A program made the translations under genes and the position numbers. A stretch of 20,466 nucleotides of DNA from an uncultured Eubacteriales bacterium (GTDB lineage Bacteria > Bacillota > Clostridia > Oscillospirales > CAG-272), in NCBI GenBank assembly GCA_900545935.1, contig URAP01000031.1:1-20466 (forward strand). Direction: 5' to 3'. This document shows positions 1 through 5,995 of this stretch, one piece after another. Positions within the stretch are counted from its first letter, which is position 1. Every line of letters starts with the position of its first letter. The notes under the pieces were generated by a model, which ran no database searches, was not told the DNA's origin, and worked only from the letters and a program-made list of their open reading frames with translations.

Positions 1-469
1 GCGTGGTCTTGCCGCTGCCGGAGGGGCCGACGATGGCGACAGTCGTTTTCTCCGGAATGGTCAGGGATACATCGTGCAGAATGGGCTTGCTGCCGTAGGA
101 GAAATCTACATGGAAAAGTGTGATGTCTTCGCGTTCCGGCGAAAGCTCCTCCCCGTCAATGTCCATGGGCTCTACGCTCAGAATTGCGCTTGCCTTATCT
201 ACGCCGATGTCGATGGAGCGGAACAAAGCCGAAAAGCTCCCGGCAGAATCCAGCTGTTCAAAGAGAATGAAGGAGCAGATGAGCATCAAAAGGCAATTCG
301 TCAGCTCCATTGTGCCGCCGAAATAGAATACGATGGAAGCGGTGCAGACGGCAACGCCGGTGAGTTTGTTGACGATGAACTGCGCCAGCATATAGAGCAC
401 CGACGGGAGTTCCATGGCAAACGACGCCCTGCACGATTCCTCCACAGCGCCGTGTACCTGCGTATGCGA
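1..469 (-). pseudogene. ABC exporter (permease-ATPase), fragment
   Basis: The - strand frame open from 469 down to the window edge encodes the end of a transmembrane domain followed by the start of an ABC ATPase domain. A hydrophobic stretch (including VLYMLAQFIV and an ICSFILFEQL-type segment) leads to FHVDFSYGSKPILHDVSL and then a Walker A motif, VGPSGSGKTT, at about 48-20. This is the arrangement of type IV half-transporter exporters. The frame meets a TGA at 470-472 with no start codon, exactly where transposase-like sequence begins on the other strand, so the 5' part of the gene is missing. The 3' part runs out of the window. The substrate cannot be told. The family call is firm; whether the break is biological or an assembly join is not known. 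Confidence 0.8.
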
Positions 470-472
470 TCA

Positions 473-718
473 CTACACATCACGCACTCTTTTTCACGGG
501 CGCACGTGCCGTATGACAATTCTGTAATGGAGTCTTTCTTTTCCTCAATGAAACGTGAGGAATTGTATCGGACGAAGTATCGTTCGGAATCGGACTTTCG
601 AAAAGCAGCAGACAAATATATATTTTTCTACAATACCAAACGCCCACACCGAAAATTGCAATACAAGACTCCCGAACAGAAGGAAGAGGAATATGCCTTG
701 AAGGACACGGGTTTATAA
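473..718 (+). mobile_element. IS3-family transposase (OrfB), C-terminal fragment
   Basis: The + frame ending at the TAA at 716-718 encodes about 80 residues typical of the C-terminal end of IS3-family OrfB integrases: HSFSRAHVPYDNSVMESFF, then KREELYRTKYRS, and a terminal YNTKRPHRKLQYKTPEQ block. The Glu of the NSVMESFF motif is the last residue of the DDE triad; both catalytic Asp residues and OrfA are absent. Upstream of about 440-480 the same frame stays open only because it is antisense to the ABC fragment, so a long ORF reaching back to 74 is a chimera. The exact junction is not resolved. The right inverted repeat of the element could not be identified between 719 and 860. The fragment cannot transpose by itself. 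Confidence 0.8.
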
Positions 719-860
719 GGCACGTGCAATCGAACTAAGGGGTTCGAAAAGGTTTGCTTTTAAATCTTCGGATTGTAAAATTTGCGTTTTTCTGTTTTTA
801 GTCCGGCTGACAAAAAGAAAATACGGCCTCGAAAAGCCGCATAAATACTGGATTTTATCA
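719..860. other. Intergenic, probable IS right flank
   Basis: No gene is supported here. The sequence is AT-rich and lies between the transposase stop and the ssrA terminator, so it probably contains the right end of the IS element, but no inverted repeat partner is available in the window to define it. Confidence 0.4.
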
Positions 861-908
861 TAAAAACACCATTGAGTCCGAACTTAGTGGTTCAGATTTC
901 AATGGTGT
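861..908 (-). terminator. Intrinsic terminator of ssrA
   Basis: A perfect 10-bp stem, ACACCATTGA (866-875) and TCAATGGTGT (899-908), encloses a loop with a small inner GAAC/GTTC helix. On the - strand the 3' arm runs directly into a U tract (complement of 862-866). It begins 8 bases after the CCA end of the tmRNA, the right place to end ssrA transcription. Confidence 0.8.
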
Positions 909-915
909 CTTTATA

Positions 916-1268
916 TGGTGGAGGCGAGGGGAGTCGAACCCCTGTCCGAAAAACATTCCTATACGCTTTCTCCGGGTGCAGACGGTTTTTAATAACGCAT
1001 ATGATGCCAAAAAGCCGACAAAAGCAGCATCTATGCGGTCTTTTTATCCGCGACTGTTATAAAGACTAACTCTCAGTTCGCGTTCACCGCTGAATGACGC
1101 CCAAGCCGATGCCGCGGTATTCATCGGGAGGACGAGCCGCACTTAGGCAGCTACTGCTAAATCGTTATTGTTAGCGTTTAATTTTAATCGGTGTATTTTT
1201 ATGAGACAGACACCATTCTCAACCCGCTTACGTATGATCGTATTCCCCGTCGAAACCTTTACGCCCCC
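916..1268 (-). ncRNA. ssrA: tmRNA (transfer-messenger RNA)
   Basis: tmRNA rescues stalled ribosomes by acting as an alanyl-tRNA mimic and then as an mRNA for a degradation tag, together with SmpB. On the - strand the 5' end GGGGGCGTAAAGGTTTCGAC (from 1268) pairs with the 3' end CGCCTCC, which is followed by an encoded CCA at 918-916. The T arm reads GGGGTTCGACTCCCC. The tag reading frame lies at 1175-1143: GCT resume codon, then AAC AAT AAC GAT TTA GCA GTA GCT GCC TAA, giving ANNNDLAVAA (with the tRNA-borne Ala, AANNNDLAVAA). The length of about 353 nt is normal for a one-piece tmRNA. smpB lies 29 bases upstream on the same strand, so the two are probably cotranscribed and processed. Confidence 0.96.
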
Positions 1269-1276
1269 ATATTTAT

Positions 1277-1292
1277 GCCGCCGATAGGCGGC
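1277..1292 (-). other. Hairpin between smpB and ssrA
   Basis: A 6-bp perfect stem, GCCGCC and GGCGGC, with a 4-base loop fills most of the 29-base gap between the smpB stop and the tmRNA 5' end. There is no U tract after it. It may mark a processing point for the tmRNA precursor or protect the smpB 3' end; this is inference. Confidence 0.4.
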
Positions 1293-1297
1293 TGTTT

Positions 1298-1780
1298 TCA
1301 GTCTTCATAGCTGCGCGAGCGGCTTTTCATATATCGCTCGACCTCACGGTTTGCCTGCGCCTGCGCTGCGCTGTCACGCTTATCATACAGCTTTTTGCCT
1401 CGGCACAGCCCGACCGTCATTTTAACATTTGATCCGGAAAAATGCAGATCGAGCGGGACAAGCGTGTAGCCCTGCTGCGTGGTAAGACCGAGCAGCTTAT
1501 TTATCTCACGGCGGTGAAGCAGCAGCTTTCGGTCACGCAGAGGGTCATGATTAAATATATTTCCCTTCTCATACGGACTTATATGCATGCCGTGCACAAA
1601 CAGCTCGCCGCGGCGCACCGAGCAGAATGAATCCTTGAGATTTACATGTCCGGCACGAATGCTCTTGACCTCGGTACCTACAAGGGCAATACCAGCCTCA
1701 TACGTATCCTCGACAAAATAGTCATGACGCGCCTTTCTGTTATCGGTGATCAGCTTTCCGCCGCGCTTTTTTTCAGGCAT
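1298..1780 (-). CDS. smpB: SsrA-binding protein SmpB
   Basis: SmpB binds the tRNA-like part of tmRNA, delivers it to stalled ribosomes and sits in the decoding centre during trans-translation. The 160-residue product has the usual family length and signature stretches: KLITDNRKARHDYFVEDTYEAG near the N terminus, GTEVKSIRAG (residues about 35-44), NLKDSF, the HPLRDRKLLLHR-type segment (here HDPLRDRKLLLHRREI), and a basic C-terminal tail after AQAQANREVERYMKSRS that normally enters the empty mRNA channel. The ATG at 1780 is preceded by a strong GAAAGGAGGGGG ribosome site. The gene is followed by ssrA on the same strand, the commonest arrangement for this pair in Firmicutes. A SigA promoter lies just upstream. 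Confidence 0.97.
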   Translation of the reverse strand: MPEKKRGGKLITDNRKARHDYFVEDTYEAGIALVGTEVKSIRAGHVNLKDSFCSVRRGELFVHGMHISPYEKGNIFNHDPLRDRKLLLHRREINKLLGLTTQQGYTLVPLDLHFSGSNVKMTVGLCRGKKLYDKRDSAAQAQANREVERYMKSRSRSYED

Positions 1781-1815
1781 AGTATCCCCCTCCTTTCATA
1801 CCGAATCGTCTGTAT

Positions 1816-1844
1816 ATTGTACCACATCCGCGCCGCATCGTCAA
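1816..1844 (-). promoter_or_regulatory. SigA promoter of smpB-ssrA
   Basis: On the - strand TTGACG (1844-1839), a 17-base spacer and TACAAT (1821-1816) form a near-consensus vegetative promoter. It begins 4 bases beyond the gpsA stop codon, so smpB-ssrA can be transcribed independently of gpsA. Confidence 0.75.
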
Positions 1845-1848
1845 GATA

Positions 1849-2868
1849 TTATGCTCTGCCGTGCGGAATACTCTCGGATTTTTTGTCGCGCGTCATAAGC
1901 GAATAGACCATCTCCGCCGGGCTCGCGCCTTCATTTACTATCGCGTTCACTCCCGAAACAATCGGCATCTCAACACCGTAATGCCGAGACAGCTCCATTG
2001 CGGCAGGAAGCGCGTTGATGCCCTCAACAACCATTCCTATGCTGCGTACAGCCTCATCCGGCGGTGTGCCCTGACCGATAAGCCTGCCGGCCTTATTATT
2101 GCGGCTGTGACGGCTCATAGCCGTAACTATCATATCTCCGAAGCCGGCAAGTCCGCAGAAGGTGTCTATCCTACACCCCATAGCCATTCCGAGCCGGATT
2201 ATCTCCGCCATTCCCCGTGTGATGAGCGCAGCGCGTGTGTTATCTCCGTAGCCGAGACCTGCGCTGATTCCCGAAGCAAGTGCGACGATGTTTTTCAGCG
2301 CGCCGCAAAGCTCTACACCCTTAACGTCGTTATTCGTATATATGCGCATACAGGTGTTCATAAATGCATCCTGCACTGCAAGCGCGGCCTCGTCGTCCTT
2401 GCTCGCCGAAACTATCGAGGACGGCATGTCCTTTGCGACCTCCTCGGCGTGCGTCGGACCGGAGAGCGCAACGAGCCGCGCAGAGTGACCGGTCGCGCGA
2501 ACAAGAGCGTCTGCAATGACCTCGGTCATTGTAAAAAGAGTTCCCTCCTCGATGCCCTTGGCAACGTCTACGATTATCTGATCCTCCGCGATAAGCGGTG
2601 CCGCTTTGTCCGCCGTGCTGCGGACAAATACAGACGGGACCGCAAACAGGATAATATCCTTGTGTCTGCATGCCTCAGCCATGCTTGTTGTATATCCGAT
2701 CTCCGCCGGCAGGACAATCCCGGGCAGATTAGGGTGACTGCGGGTCGCCTCAAGCTGCTCGATCTCGCGCGGAAGCACCGACCACACGGTAACATTATGC
2801 CCGTTCAGCTCAAGCATCCTTGCAAGCGCAATGCCCCATGTTCCGGCGCCGAGAATTCCTATATTCAT
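1849..2868 (-). CDS. gpsA: Glycerol-3-phosphate dehydrogenase [NAD(P)+]
   Basis: GpsA reduces dihydroxyacetone phosphate to sn-glycerol 3-phosphate, the backbone for membrane phospholipids. The protein opens with the dinucleotide-binding motif MNIGILGAGTWGIALA. It then has the SGPTHAEEVA segment, the catalytic-lysine region ELCGALKNIVALASGI, and the substrate-binding AGFGDMIVT segment, in family order. With the ATG at 2868 it is 339 residues, the normal length; an in-frame TTG at 2883 would add five residues but lies within the preceding gene. The ATG sits 4 bases after the stop of the PqqD-like gene, so translation is probably coupled and gpsA is cotranscribed with the peptide-modification cassette upstream. 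No functional link between gpsA and that cassette is known; sharing an mRNA may be incidental. Confidence 0.96.
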   Translation of the reverse strand: MNIGILGAGTWGIALARMLELNGHNVTVWSVLPREIEQLEATRSHPNLPGIVLPAEIGYTTSMAEACRHKDIILFAVPSVFVRSTADKAAPLIAEDQIIVDVAKGIEEGTLFTMTEVIADALVRATGHSARLVALSGPTHAEEVAKDMPSSIVSASKDDEAALAVQDAFMNTCMRIYTNNDVKGVELCGALKNIVALASGISAGLGYGDNTRAALITRGMAEIIRLGMAMGCRIDTFCGLAGFGDMIVTAMSRHSRNNKAGRLIGQGTPPDEAVRSIGMVVEGINALPAAMELSRHYGVEMPIVSGVNAIVNEGASPAEMVYSLMTRDKKSESIPHGRA

Positions 2869-2872
2869 CTCT

Positions 2873-3139
2873 TCAGTCCTCAATCACACCGTTTTCGCGC
2901 AGTGTACCTATAAAATCGGCGACGGCTTCTGCCACCTCGGCTCTGTCAGCCTTATATTTTTCGGTAAGAGCATCGACGATCTGATCCTCGGCAGTCGGCA
3001 CGGCAAGCATCTCCATTATCTCGGCACCGGTGGAATTCAGCTTTATCATACCGTTAAAGGCAGAAGTACCGTCCCCGACAGCAACAGCGACCATCGAGCC
3101 GCAGACGTTTTTTACAACAAACTCATATTTCAGCTTCAT
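2873..3139 (-). CDS. PqqD-like peptide-binding protein
   Basis: An 88-residue protein of PqqD-family length and layout. PqqD proteins and related RiPP recognition elements are small winged-helix domains that bind the leader of a precursor peptide and present it to modifying enzymes. The sequence fits: a first beta segment (KYEFVVKNVCGSMVAVAVGDG), the characteristic turn MIKLNSTGAEIMEML (residues about 31-45, where the family has LN-x-TG/S-xx-I-W/ME-LL), and then a helical part AEDQIVDALTEKYKADRAEVAEAVADFIGTL. A good ribosome site (AGGAGAAAA) precedes the ATG at 3139. It follows the HPr-kinase-like gene by 84 bases and precedes gpsA by 4. With the small peptide gene at 4147-4028 it suggests a minimal RiPP-type cassette. 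The family call is strong; the partner peptide is inference. Confidence 0.85.
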   Translation of the reverse strand: MKLKYEFVVKNVCGSMVAVAVGDGTSAFNGMIKLNSTGAEIMEMLAVPTAEDQIVDALTEKYKADRAEVAEAVADFIGTLRENGVIED

Positions 3140-3223
3140 AATTTTCTCCTATTGCATTTTCTAAAAGCACCGTTAATGCTAAATCTGCACCGCCGAGAAC
3201 ACAGCGGAAAAATTCACGTAAAG

Positions 3224-3937
3224 TCACTGTTTCTTTGCAAATATCGCCTTATATGCCGTTTCGGCAGCCTCGAGCGAGATATTACAGCCTATACGCCAGC
3301 AGTTCACCGATGACAGTATCTTGTCAGCAGTGTCCAGCGTTGCAAGCGCGGTTATCGGATCTGTCGGATGCAGCAGCTGACGCATAAACTCGTCAATACA
3401 CACGGTCGGTTCAATCGGTACGGTATAGTTGCGCTCGCTGCGGGTGAGTACACATACATCTGTCAGACGCGCGACTGTGTCGCTCTCGTCCCCCTCCTTG
3501 CCGGTCCACGGCGAGCTGTATATTATCGGCTCTCCGCCGCGCATACGAACTATCGGCTTGTCCCCGTTTATTATAGTCAGCTCGTCTCCGAGGTACTCCT
3601 GCCACAGCCGCGTATGCGTTGTTTTTCCGACACCCGAGTCGGCAATAAAAACTACCGCCCGCCCGCCTGTATATACCGCCGAGCCGTGCAGCAGCACCGC
3701 TCCGTGCTTCGGCAGCTCAAGTCCGACACGGTTGCATGCCGCTATACGCTCGATATACTCTCTCGAATACATCTGCAGCATATTTGAGCCGAACACCTTA
3801 AAATCGTCGTCTGTAATTGTAACGGATATATCCGGTGCAGCAGCGGAACAGTTATCTGTCTTGAAGCGCTCCTTTATAAGCAGCACCTCATCCGAATTTA
3901 TCTCAACGAGAAAATCGGCTATTCTGTAAAATGCCAT
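3224..3937 (-). CDS. HPr-kinase-like protein (peptide kinase candidate)
   Basis: A 237-residue P-loop protein of the HprK/P-like class that occurs in RiPP clusters, not the full-length HPr kinase of carbon catabolite control (about 310 residues with an N-terminal regulatory domain). Visible motifs: LLHGSAVY at 82-89; the Walker A, ADSGVGKTTH, at 99-108; a Walker-B-like INGDKP at 123-128, with Asp126 as a metal-ligand candidate; and SSPWTGKE at 141-148. In the paeninodin-type lasso clusters, relatives phosphorylate a hydroxyl side chain of the precursor peptide. The peptide gene just upstream has seven Ser/Thr within eight residues, so it is an obvious candidate substrate. The ATG at 3937 has a GGAGAG ribosome site. 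It is cotranscribed with the PqqD-like gene. The family is clear; the substrate is inferred. Confidence 0.8.
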   Translation of the reverse strand: MAFYRIADFLVEINSDEVLLIKERFKTDNCSAAAPDISVTITDDDFKVFGSNMLQMYSREYIERIAACNRVGLELPKHGAVLLHGSAVYTGGRAVVFIADSGVGKTTHTRLWQEYLGDELTIINGDKPIVRMRGGEPIIYSSPWTGKEGDESDTVARLTDVCVLTRSERNYTVPIEPTVCIDEFMRQLLHPTDPITALATLDTADKILSSVNCWRIGCNISLEAAETAYKAIFAKKQ

Positions 3938-3973
3938 AATACTCTCCGATGCAATTTATCGTCTTTTAAAAGG

Positions 3974-4003
3974 TTCGGCGGCTTACCGGAGCAAGCCGCC
4001 GAA
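3974..4003 (-). terminator. Hairpin between peptide and kinase genes (attenuator-like)
   Basis: TTCGGCGGCTT (3974-3984) and AAGCCGCCGAA (3993-4003) form a perfect 11-bp stem with an 8-base loop. On the - strand it stands between the stop of the 39-residue peptide and the kinase gene and is followed by CCTTTTAAAA, a weak U tract. This is the layout of a partial terminator or mRNA-stabilising hairpin that keeps the peptide in excess over its modifying proteins. Confidence 0.65.
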
Positions 4004-4009
4004 AATTAA

Positions 4010-4031
4010 GTAATTAAAAATTTTTAATTAC
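4010..4031. repeat. 22-bp perfect palindrome at peptide stop codon
   Basis: The sequence GTAATTAAAAA followed by its exact complement TTTTTAATTAC is a perfect AT-rich palindrome without a spacer. It contains the TAA stop codon of the small peptide gene (4030-4028). It could be an operator or a weak RNA hairpin that extends the terminator region; its role is unknown. Confidence 0.6.
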
Positions 4032-4147
4032 TCCTCTTCAGGACCCTCAATAGGAGCCTTAGGATCACGAGTAGTTGTAGTGGGGCTGGTTGTAACAAAC
4101 AGCTCCTCAGCGAAAAGAACTACTTCTGCTTCAGGACGTACAAACAT
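4028..4147 (-). CDS. 39-residue Thr-rich peptide, candidate modified-peptide precursor
   Basis: A short gene with strong expression signals. The ATG at 4147 follows GAAAGGAGATACCTGAG, and a consensus promoter lies 88 bases further up. The product starts MFVRPEAEVVLFAEELFVTT, continues with SPTTTTRDP, and ends APIEGPEEE. It has an acidic, partly hydrophobic first half (candidate recognition segment for the PqqD-like protein), a Thr/Ser block at residues 19-26 broken only by Pro22, and an acidic Pro-rich end. There is no Cys, which argues against lanthipeptide, sactipeptide or thiazole chemistry; hydroxyl residues beside a kinase gene point to phosphorylation. The order peptide, hairpin, kinase-like, PqqD-like is that of a RiPP operon. 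That it is translated is well supported; that it is a modified peptide is inference. Confidence 0.75.
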   Translation of the reverse strand: MFVRPEAEVVLFAEELFVTTSPTTTTRDPKAPIEGPEEE

Positions 4148-4234
4148 CTCAGGTATCTCCTTTCAATAACATTTTATCCGACAAACCGGATATTATGTAA
4201 TGTTCCACACCACAGGACACATTTACACGATGTT

Positions 4235-4263
4235 AGTTTATCACAAATCCTATAATCTGTCAA
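4235..4263 (-). promoter_or_regulatory. SigA promoter of the peptide cassette
   Basis: TTGACA (4263-4258), a 17-base spacer and TAAACT (4240-4235) on the - strand. The -35 box is perfect. The expected start near 4228 leaves a leader of about 80 bases before the peptide ATG. Confidence 0.8.
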
Positions 4264-4290
4264 GTGTAAACAGGTAAAAAATTAATACAA

Positions 4291-4315
4291 GAAAAGAAGA
4301 TTTGTTACAAACCTC
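4291..4315 (-). terminator. Weak terminator-like hairpin after the cyclophilin gene
   Basis: On the - strand GAGGTTTG and CAAATCTT can pair around a TAA loop, with G-U pairs, and are followed by CTTTTCTTG. It is 7 bases beyond the cyclophilin stop. The stem is AT-rich, so the call is tentative. Confidence 0.35.
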
Positions 4316-4321
4316 GCAAAA

Positions 4322-4909
4322 TTATTTTTCAATAACTATACTCTCTATCACCGGCTGATCGGCTGCGGCGATAGAACCGTTATTGTCGGTTGGCTTTGCA
4401 TTCTCACAGATTGCATCGACAACATCCATTCCGTCGGTCACATATCCGAATGCAGCATACTGACCGTCAAGGAAGGTACTGTCCTTATGAACGATAAAAA
4501 ACTGGCTCGAGGCACTGTCCATAGAGATCGAATTGCGTGCCATAGAAATAGCGCCGCGTGTATGCGAGAGCGGATTTTTCACGCCGTTTGCAGAGAATTC
4601 ACCCTTTATCGTATCTGCGGTAGCCATCTTAGACTCGCCGCCCTGCATCATAAAGTCCTCGATAATGCGGTGAAAGGTAAGACCGTTGTAGAAGCCGCTC
4701 TCTGCGAGCTTAACAAAATTTGCAACGGTGATCGGCGCAGCGTCCGAATCAAGCGCTACGGTGATCTTACCGTAATCGCGTACGGTAATTACTGCGGTGC
4801 AATCCCCGACGCTATCGGCGGTTTTACCGCAGCCGCAGAGCATCGAAACAGCTCCGATAAGGACGGCGATAACAAGCGCACAGCGCCTTACAAGCTTAGA
4901 ATTCTTCAT
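4322..4909 (-). CDS. Cyclophilin-type peptidyl-prolyl isomerase, lipoprotein
   Basis: A secreted foldase that isomerises Xaa-Pro bonds outside the membrane. The 195-residue product begins MKNSKLVRRCALVIAVLIG, a lipoprotein signal peptide ending in the lipobox LCGC (Cys27 is the lipidated residue). The cyclophilin domain follows: DYGKITVALDSDAAPITVANF, the active-site stretch FHRIIEDFMMQGG with its Arg, ISMARN, SASSQFFIV, and the late LDGQYAAFGYVTDGMDVVD. The ATG at 4909 is chosen because it begins the signal peptide; an in-frame TTG at 4984 would put 25 hydrophilic residues in front. The ribosome site is poor (GGGAGC, far upstream). The gene is downstream of the flavin reductase gene on the same strand, 130 bases apart. 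Confidence 0.93.
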   Translation of the reverse strand: MKNSKLVRRCALVIAVLIGAVSMLCGCGKTADSVGDCTAVITVRDYGKITVALDSDAAPITVANFVKLAESGFYNGLTFHRIIEDFMMQGGESKMATADTIKGEFSANGVKNPLSHTRGAISMARNSISMDSASSQFFIVHKDSTFLDGQYAAFGYVTDGMDVVDAICENAKPTDNNGSIAAADQPVIESIVIEK

Positions 4910-4955
4910 TTTTAAACCATAGCTCCCGCGTGCGGAAGCATCCTTTCCGTATATC

Positions 4956-4981
4956 CCTGCCGTGCGGTACGTGACGGCAGG
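4956..4981 (-). other. Hairpin in the leader of the cyclophilin gene
   Basis: CCTGCCG (4956-4962) and CGGCAGG (4975-4981) form a perfect 7-bp stem about 47 bases upstream of the cyclophilin ATG. There is no U tract on the - strand. A second possible 6-bp stem, CCGACT/AGTCGG, lies at about 5009-5035. They may separate the flavin reductase and cyclophilin messages by processing; no known regulator was recognised. Confidence 0.3.
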
Positions 4982-5039
4982 CAAGCATAATTCATTTGTT
5001 TCTGCCGACTTCGAAGATACAGATCGCAGTCGGGGCTGT

Positions 5040-5900
5040 TTATTTCCTCCGTCTTCTGCCTCCGGCAGCAGCTTTTGTCTTGCGTTTTGAGGTACTCACG
5101 CAGCTCTTTCGGTGCTTTTCACCGGCTGTACCGGAAGATTTGCGTGCAGGGCTATGCTTATACTGTCCGGCAGGTGCAGGAGTCTCCCGAGCCGCATCGA
5201 CCGGCTCTTTGGCTTCCGAGCCTCTTCGGCTGATGCTGCGGGCAGCATCCGATGTATCCTTCTCGGAAATAGACATATCCGTGTGTAGCTTTGCTCCGGA
5301 GGGACGCTTGCCGTACCCATCCGATTTTCTTCGTCTGACAGAAAAGCCGAAATCACCTATCCGCTCTCCGAGTCGATAATAATCGCCGTGAGCATACGCA
5401 ATCAGCCCCGCCCTCTCGAGCATTAGCCGACCGTGCTCGTCGAGCAGCGACTCATCCACATCAACCGCTGCGATATCGGCAAGAAACATATCATGACTGC
5501 CGAGCGGCATAATGTCGCACACACGGCATTCAAGGCAGACAGGACTCTCTGCGAGCAGCGGTGCCGACAGCTCGGAGGCAGGCTCGGTATGCAGACCGAC
5601 GGCTGCGAGCTTATCCTCGTCTCTGCCGCTGCGAACACCGAGATAATCCGCAGCCCGTGAGAGCGACTCGGTCGTGAGATTGATAACAAACTCGCGACTG
5701 TGCTTGATCATATCATACGAATATCGCGACGGACGCAGCGAGATATAGGTCTTTGGAGGATGCGAGCACAAAACGCCGCACCACCCGACGGTGAGTGCGT
5801 TCACGCGTTCCCCTCCGTCCTCAGTTATATCCCTGCACGTTACGATAGCGGCAGGGACCGGCGCGAGAAGCACAGTTCCCTTCCAGCTTACCTTAGACAT
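5040..5900 (-). CDS. Flavin reductase-like (FMN-binding split barrel) protein with basic tail
   Basis: Residues 1-185 match the flavin reductase-like split-barrel family: WKGTVLLAPVPAAIVTCRD, NALTVGWCGVLCSHPPKTYISLRPSRYSYDMI, EFVINL, DYLGVRSGRDEDK, and a late HDMFLADIAAVDVDE followed by LIAYAHGDYYRLGERIGDFGFSVR. Such proteins bind FMN and either reduce it with NAD(P)H or serve as small redox proteins; the substrate of this group is generally unknown. Residues from about 190 to 286 are an added, low-complexity, Lys/Arg/Ser/Ala-rich tail ending GGRRRRK. Typical members stop near residue 190-200, so the tail is unusual. The start at 5900 has a GGAGGCGAGG ribosome site and follows the glycosidase-like gene by 95 bases, so they probably share a transcript. 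Confidence 0.85.
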   Translation of the reverse strand: MSKVSWKGTVLLAPVPAAIVTCRDITEDGGERVNALTVGWCGVLCSHPPKTYISLRPSRYSYDMIKHSREFVINLTTESLSRAADYLGVRSGRDEDKLAAVGLHTEPASELSAPLLAESPVCLECRVCDIMPLGSHDMFLADIAAVDVDESLLDEHGRLMLERAGLIAYAHGDYYRLGERIGDFGFSVRRRKSDGYGKRPSGAKLHTDMSISEKDTSDAARSISRRGSEAKEPVDAARETPAPAGQYKHSPARKSSGTAGEKHRKSCVSTSKRKTKAAAGGRRRRK

Positions 5901-5995
5901 TTATAACCTCGCCTCCCGCCGTCGAGAAATCCTCGCCGCAGCGGTAAATGCCGGCGGCACACATGAAAAACGAGCATTGCAGAGCGTCATTATGC

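Noticed and set aside
74..718. A 214-codon + strand ORF as one gene
   Set aside because: Its first two thirds are antisense to a clear ABC transporter fragment, and only the last third is transposase; it is a junction artefact.
872..1069. 65-codon + strand ORF
   Set aside because: It lies antisense to the tmRNA.
1861..2913. 350-codon + strand ORF
   Set aside because: It is wholly antisense to gpsA and shows no family motif or ribosome site.
2873..4147. A lasso peptide cluster
   Set aside because: The kinase-like and PqqD-like genes fit, but there is no asparagine-synthetase-like cyclase and no lasso B2 protease nearby, and the peptide lacks a typical lasso core.
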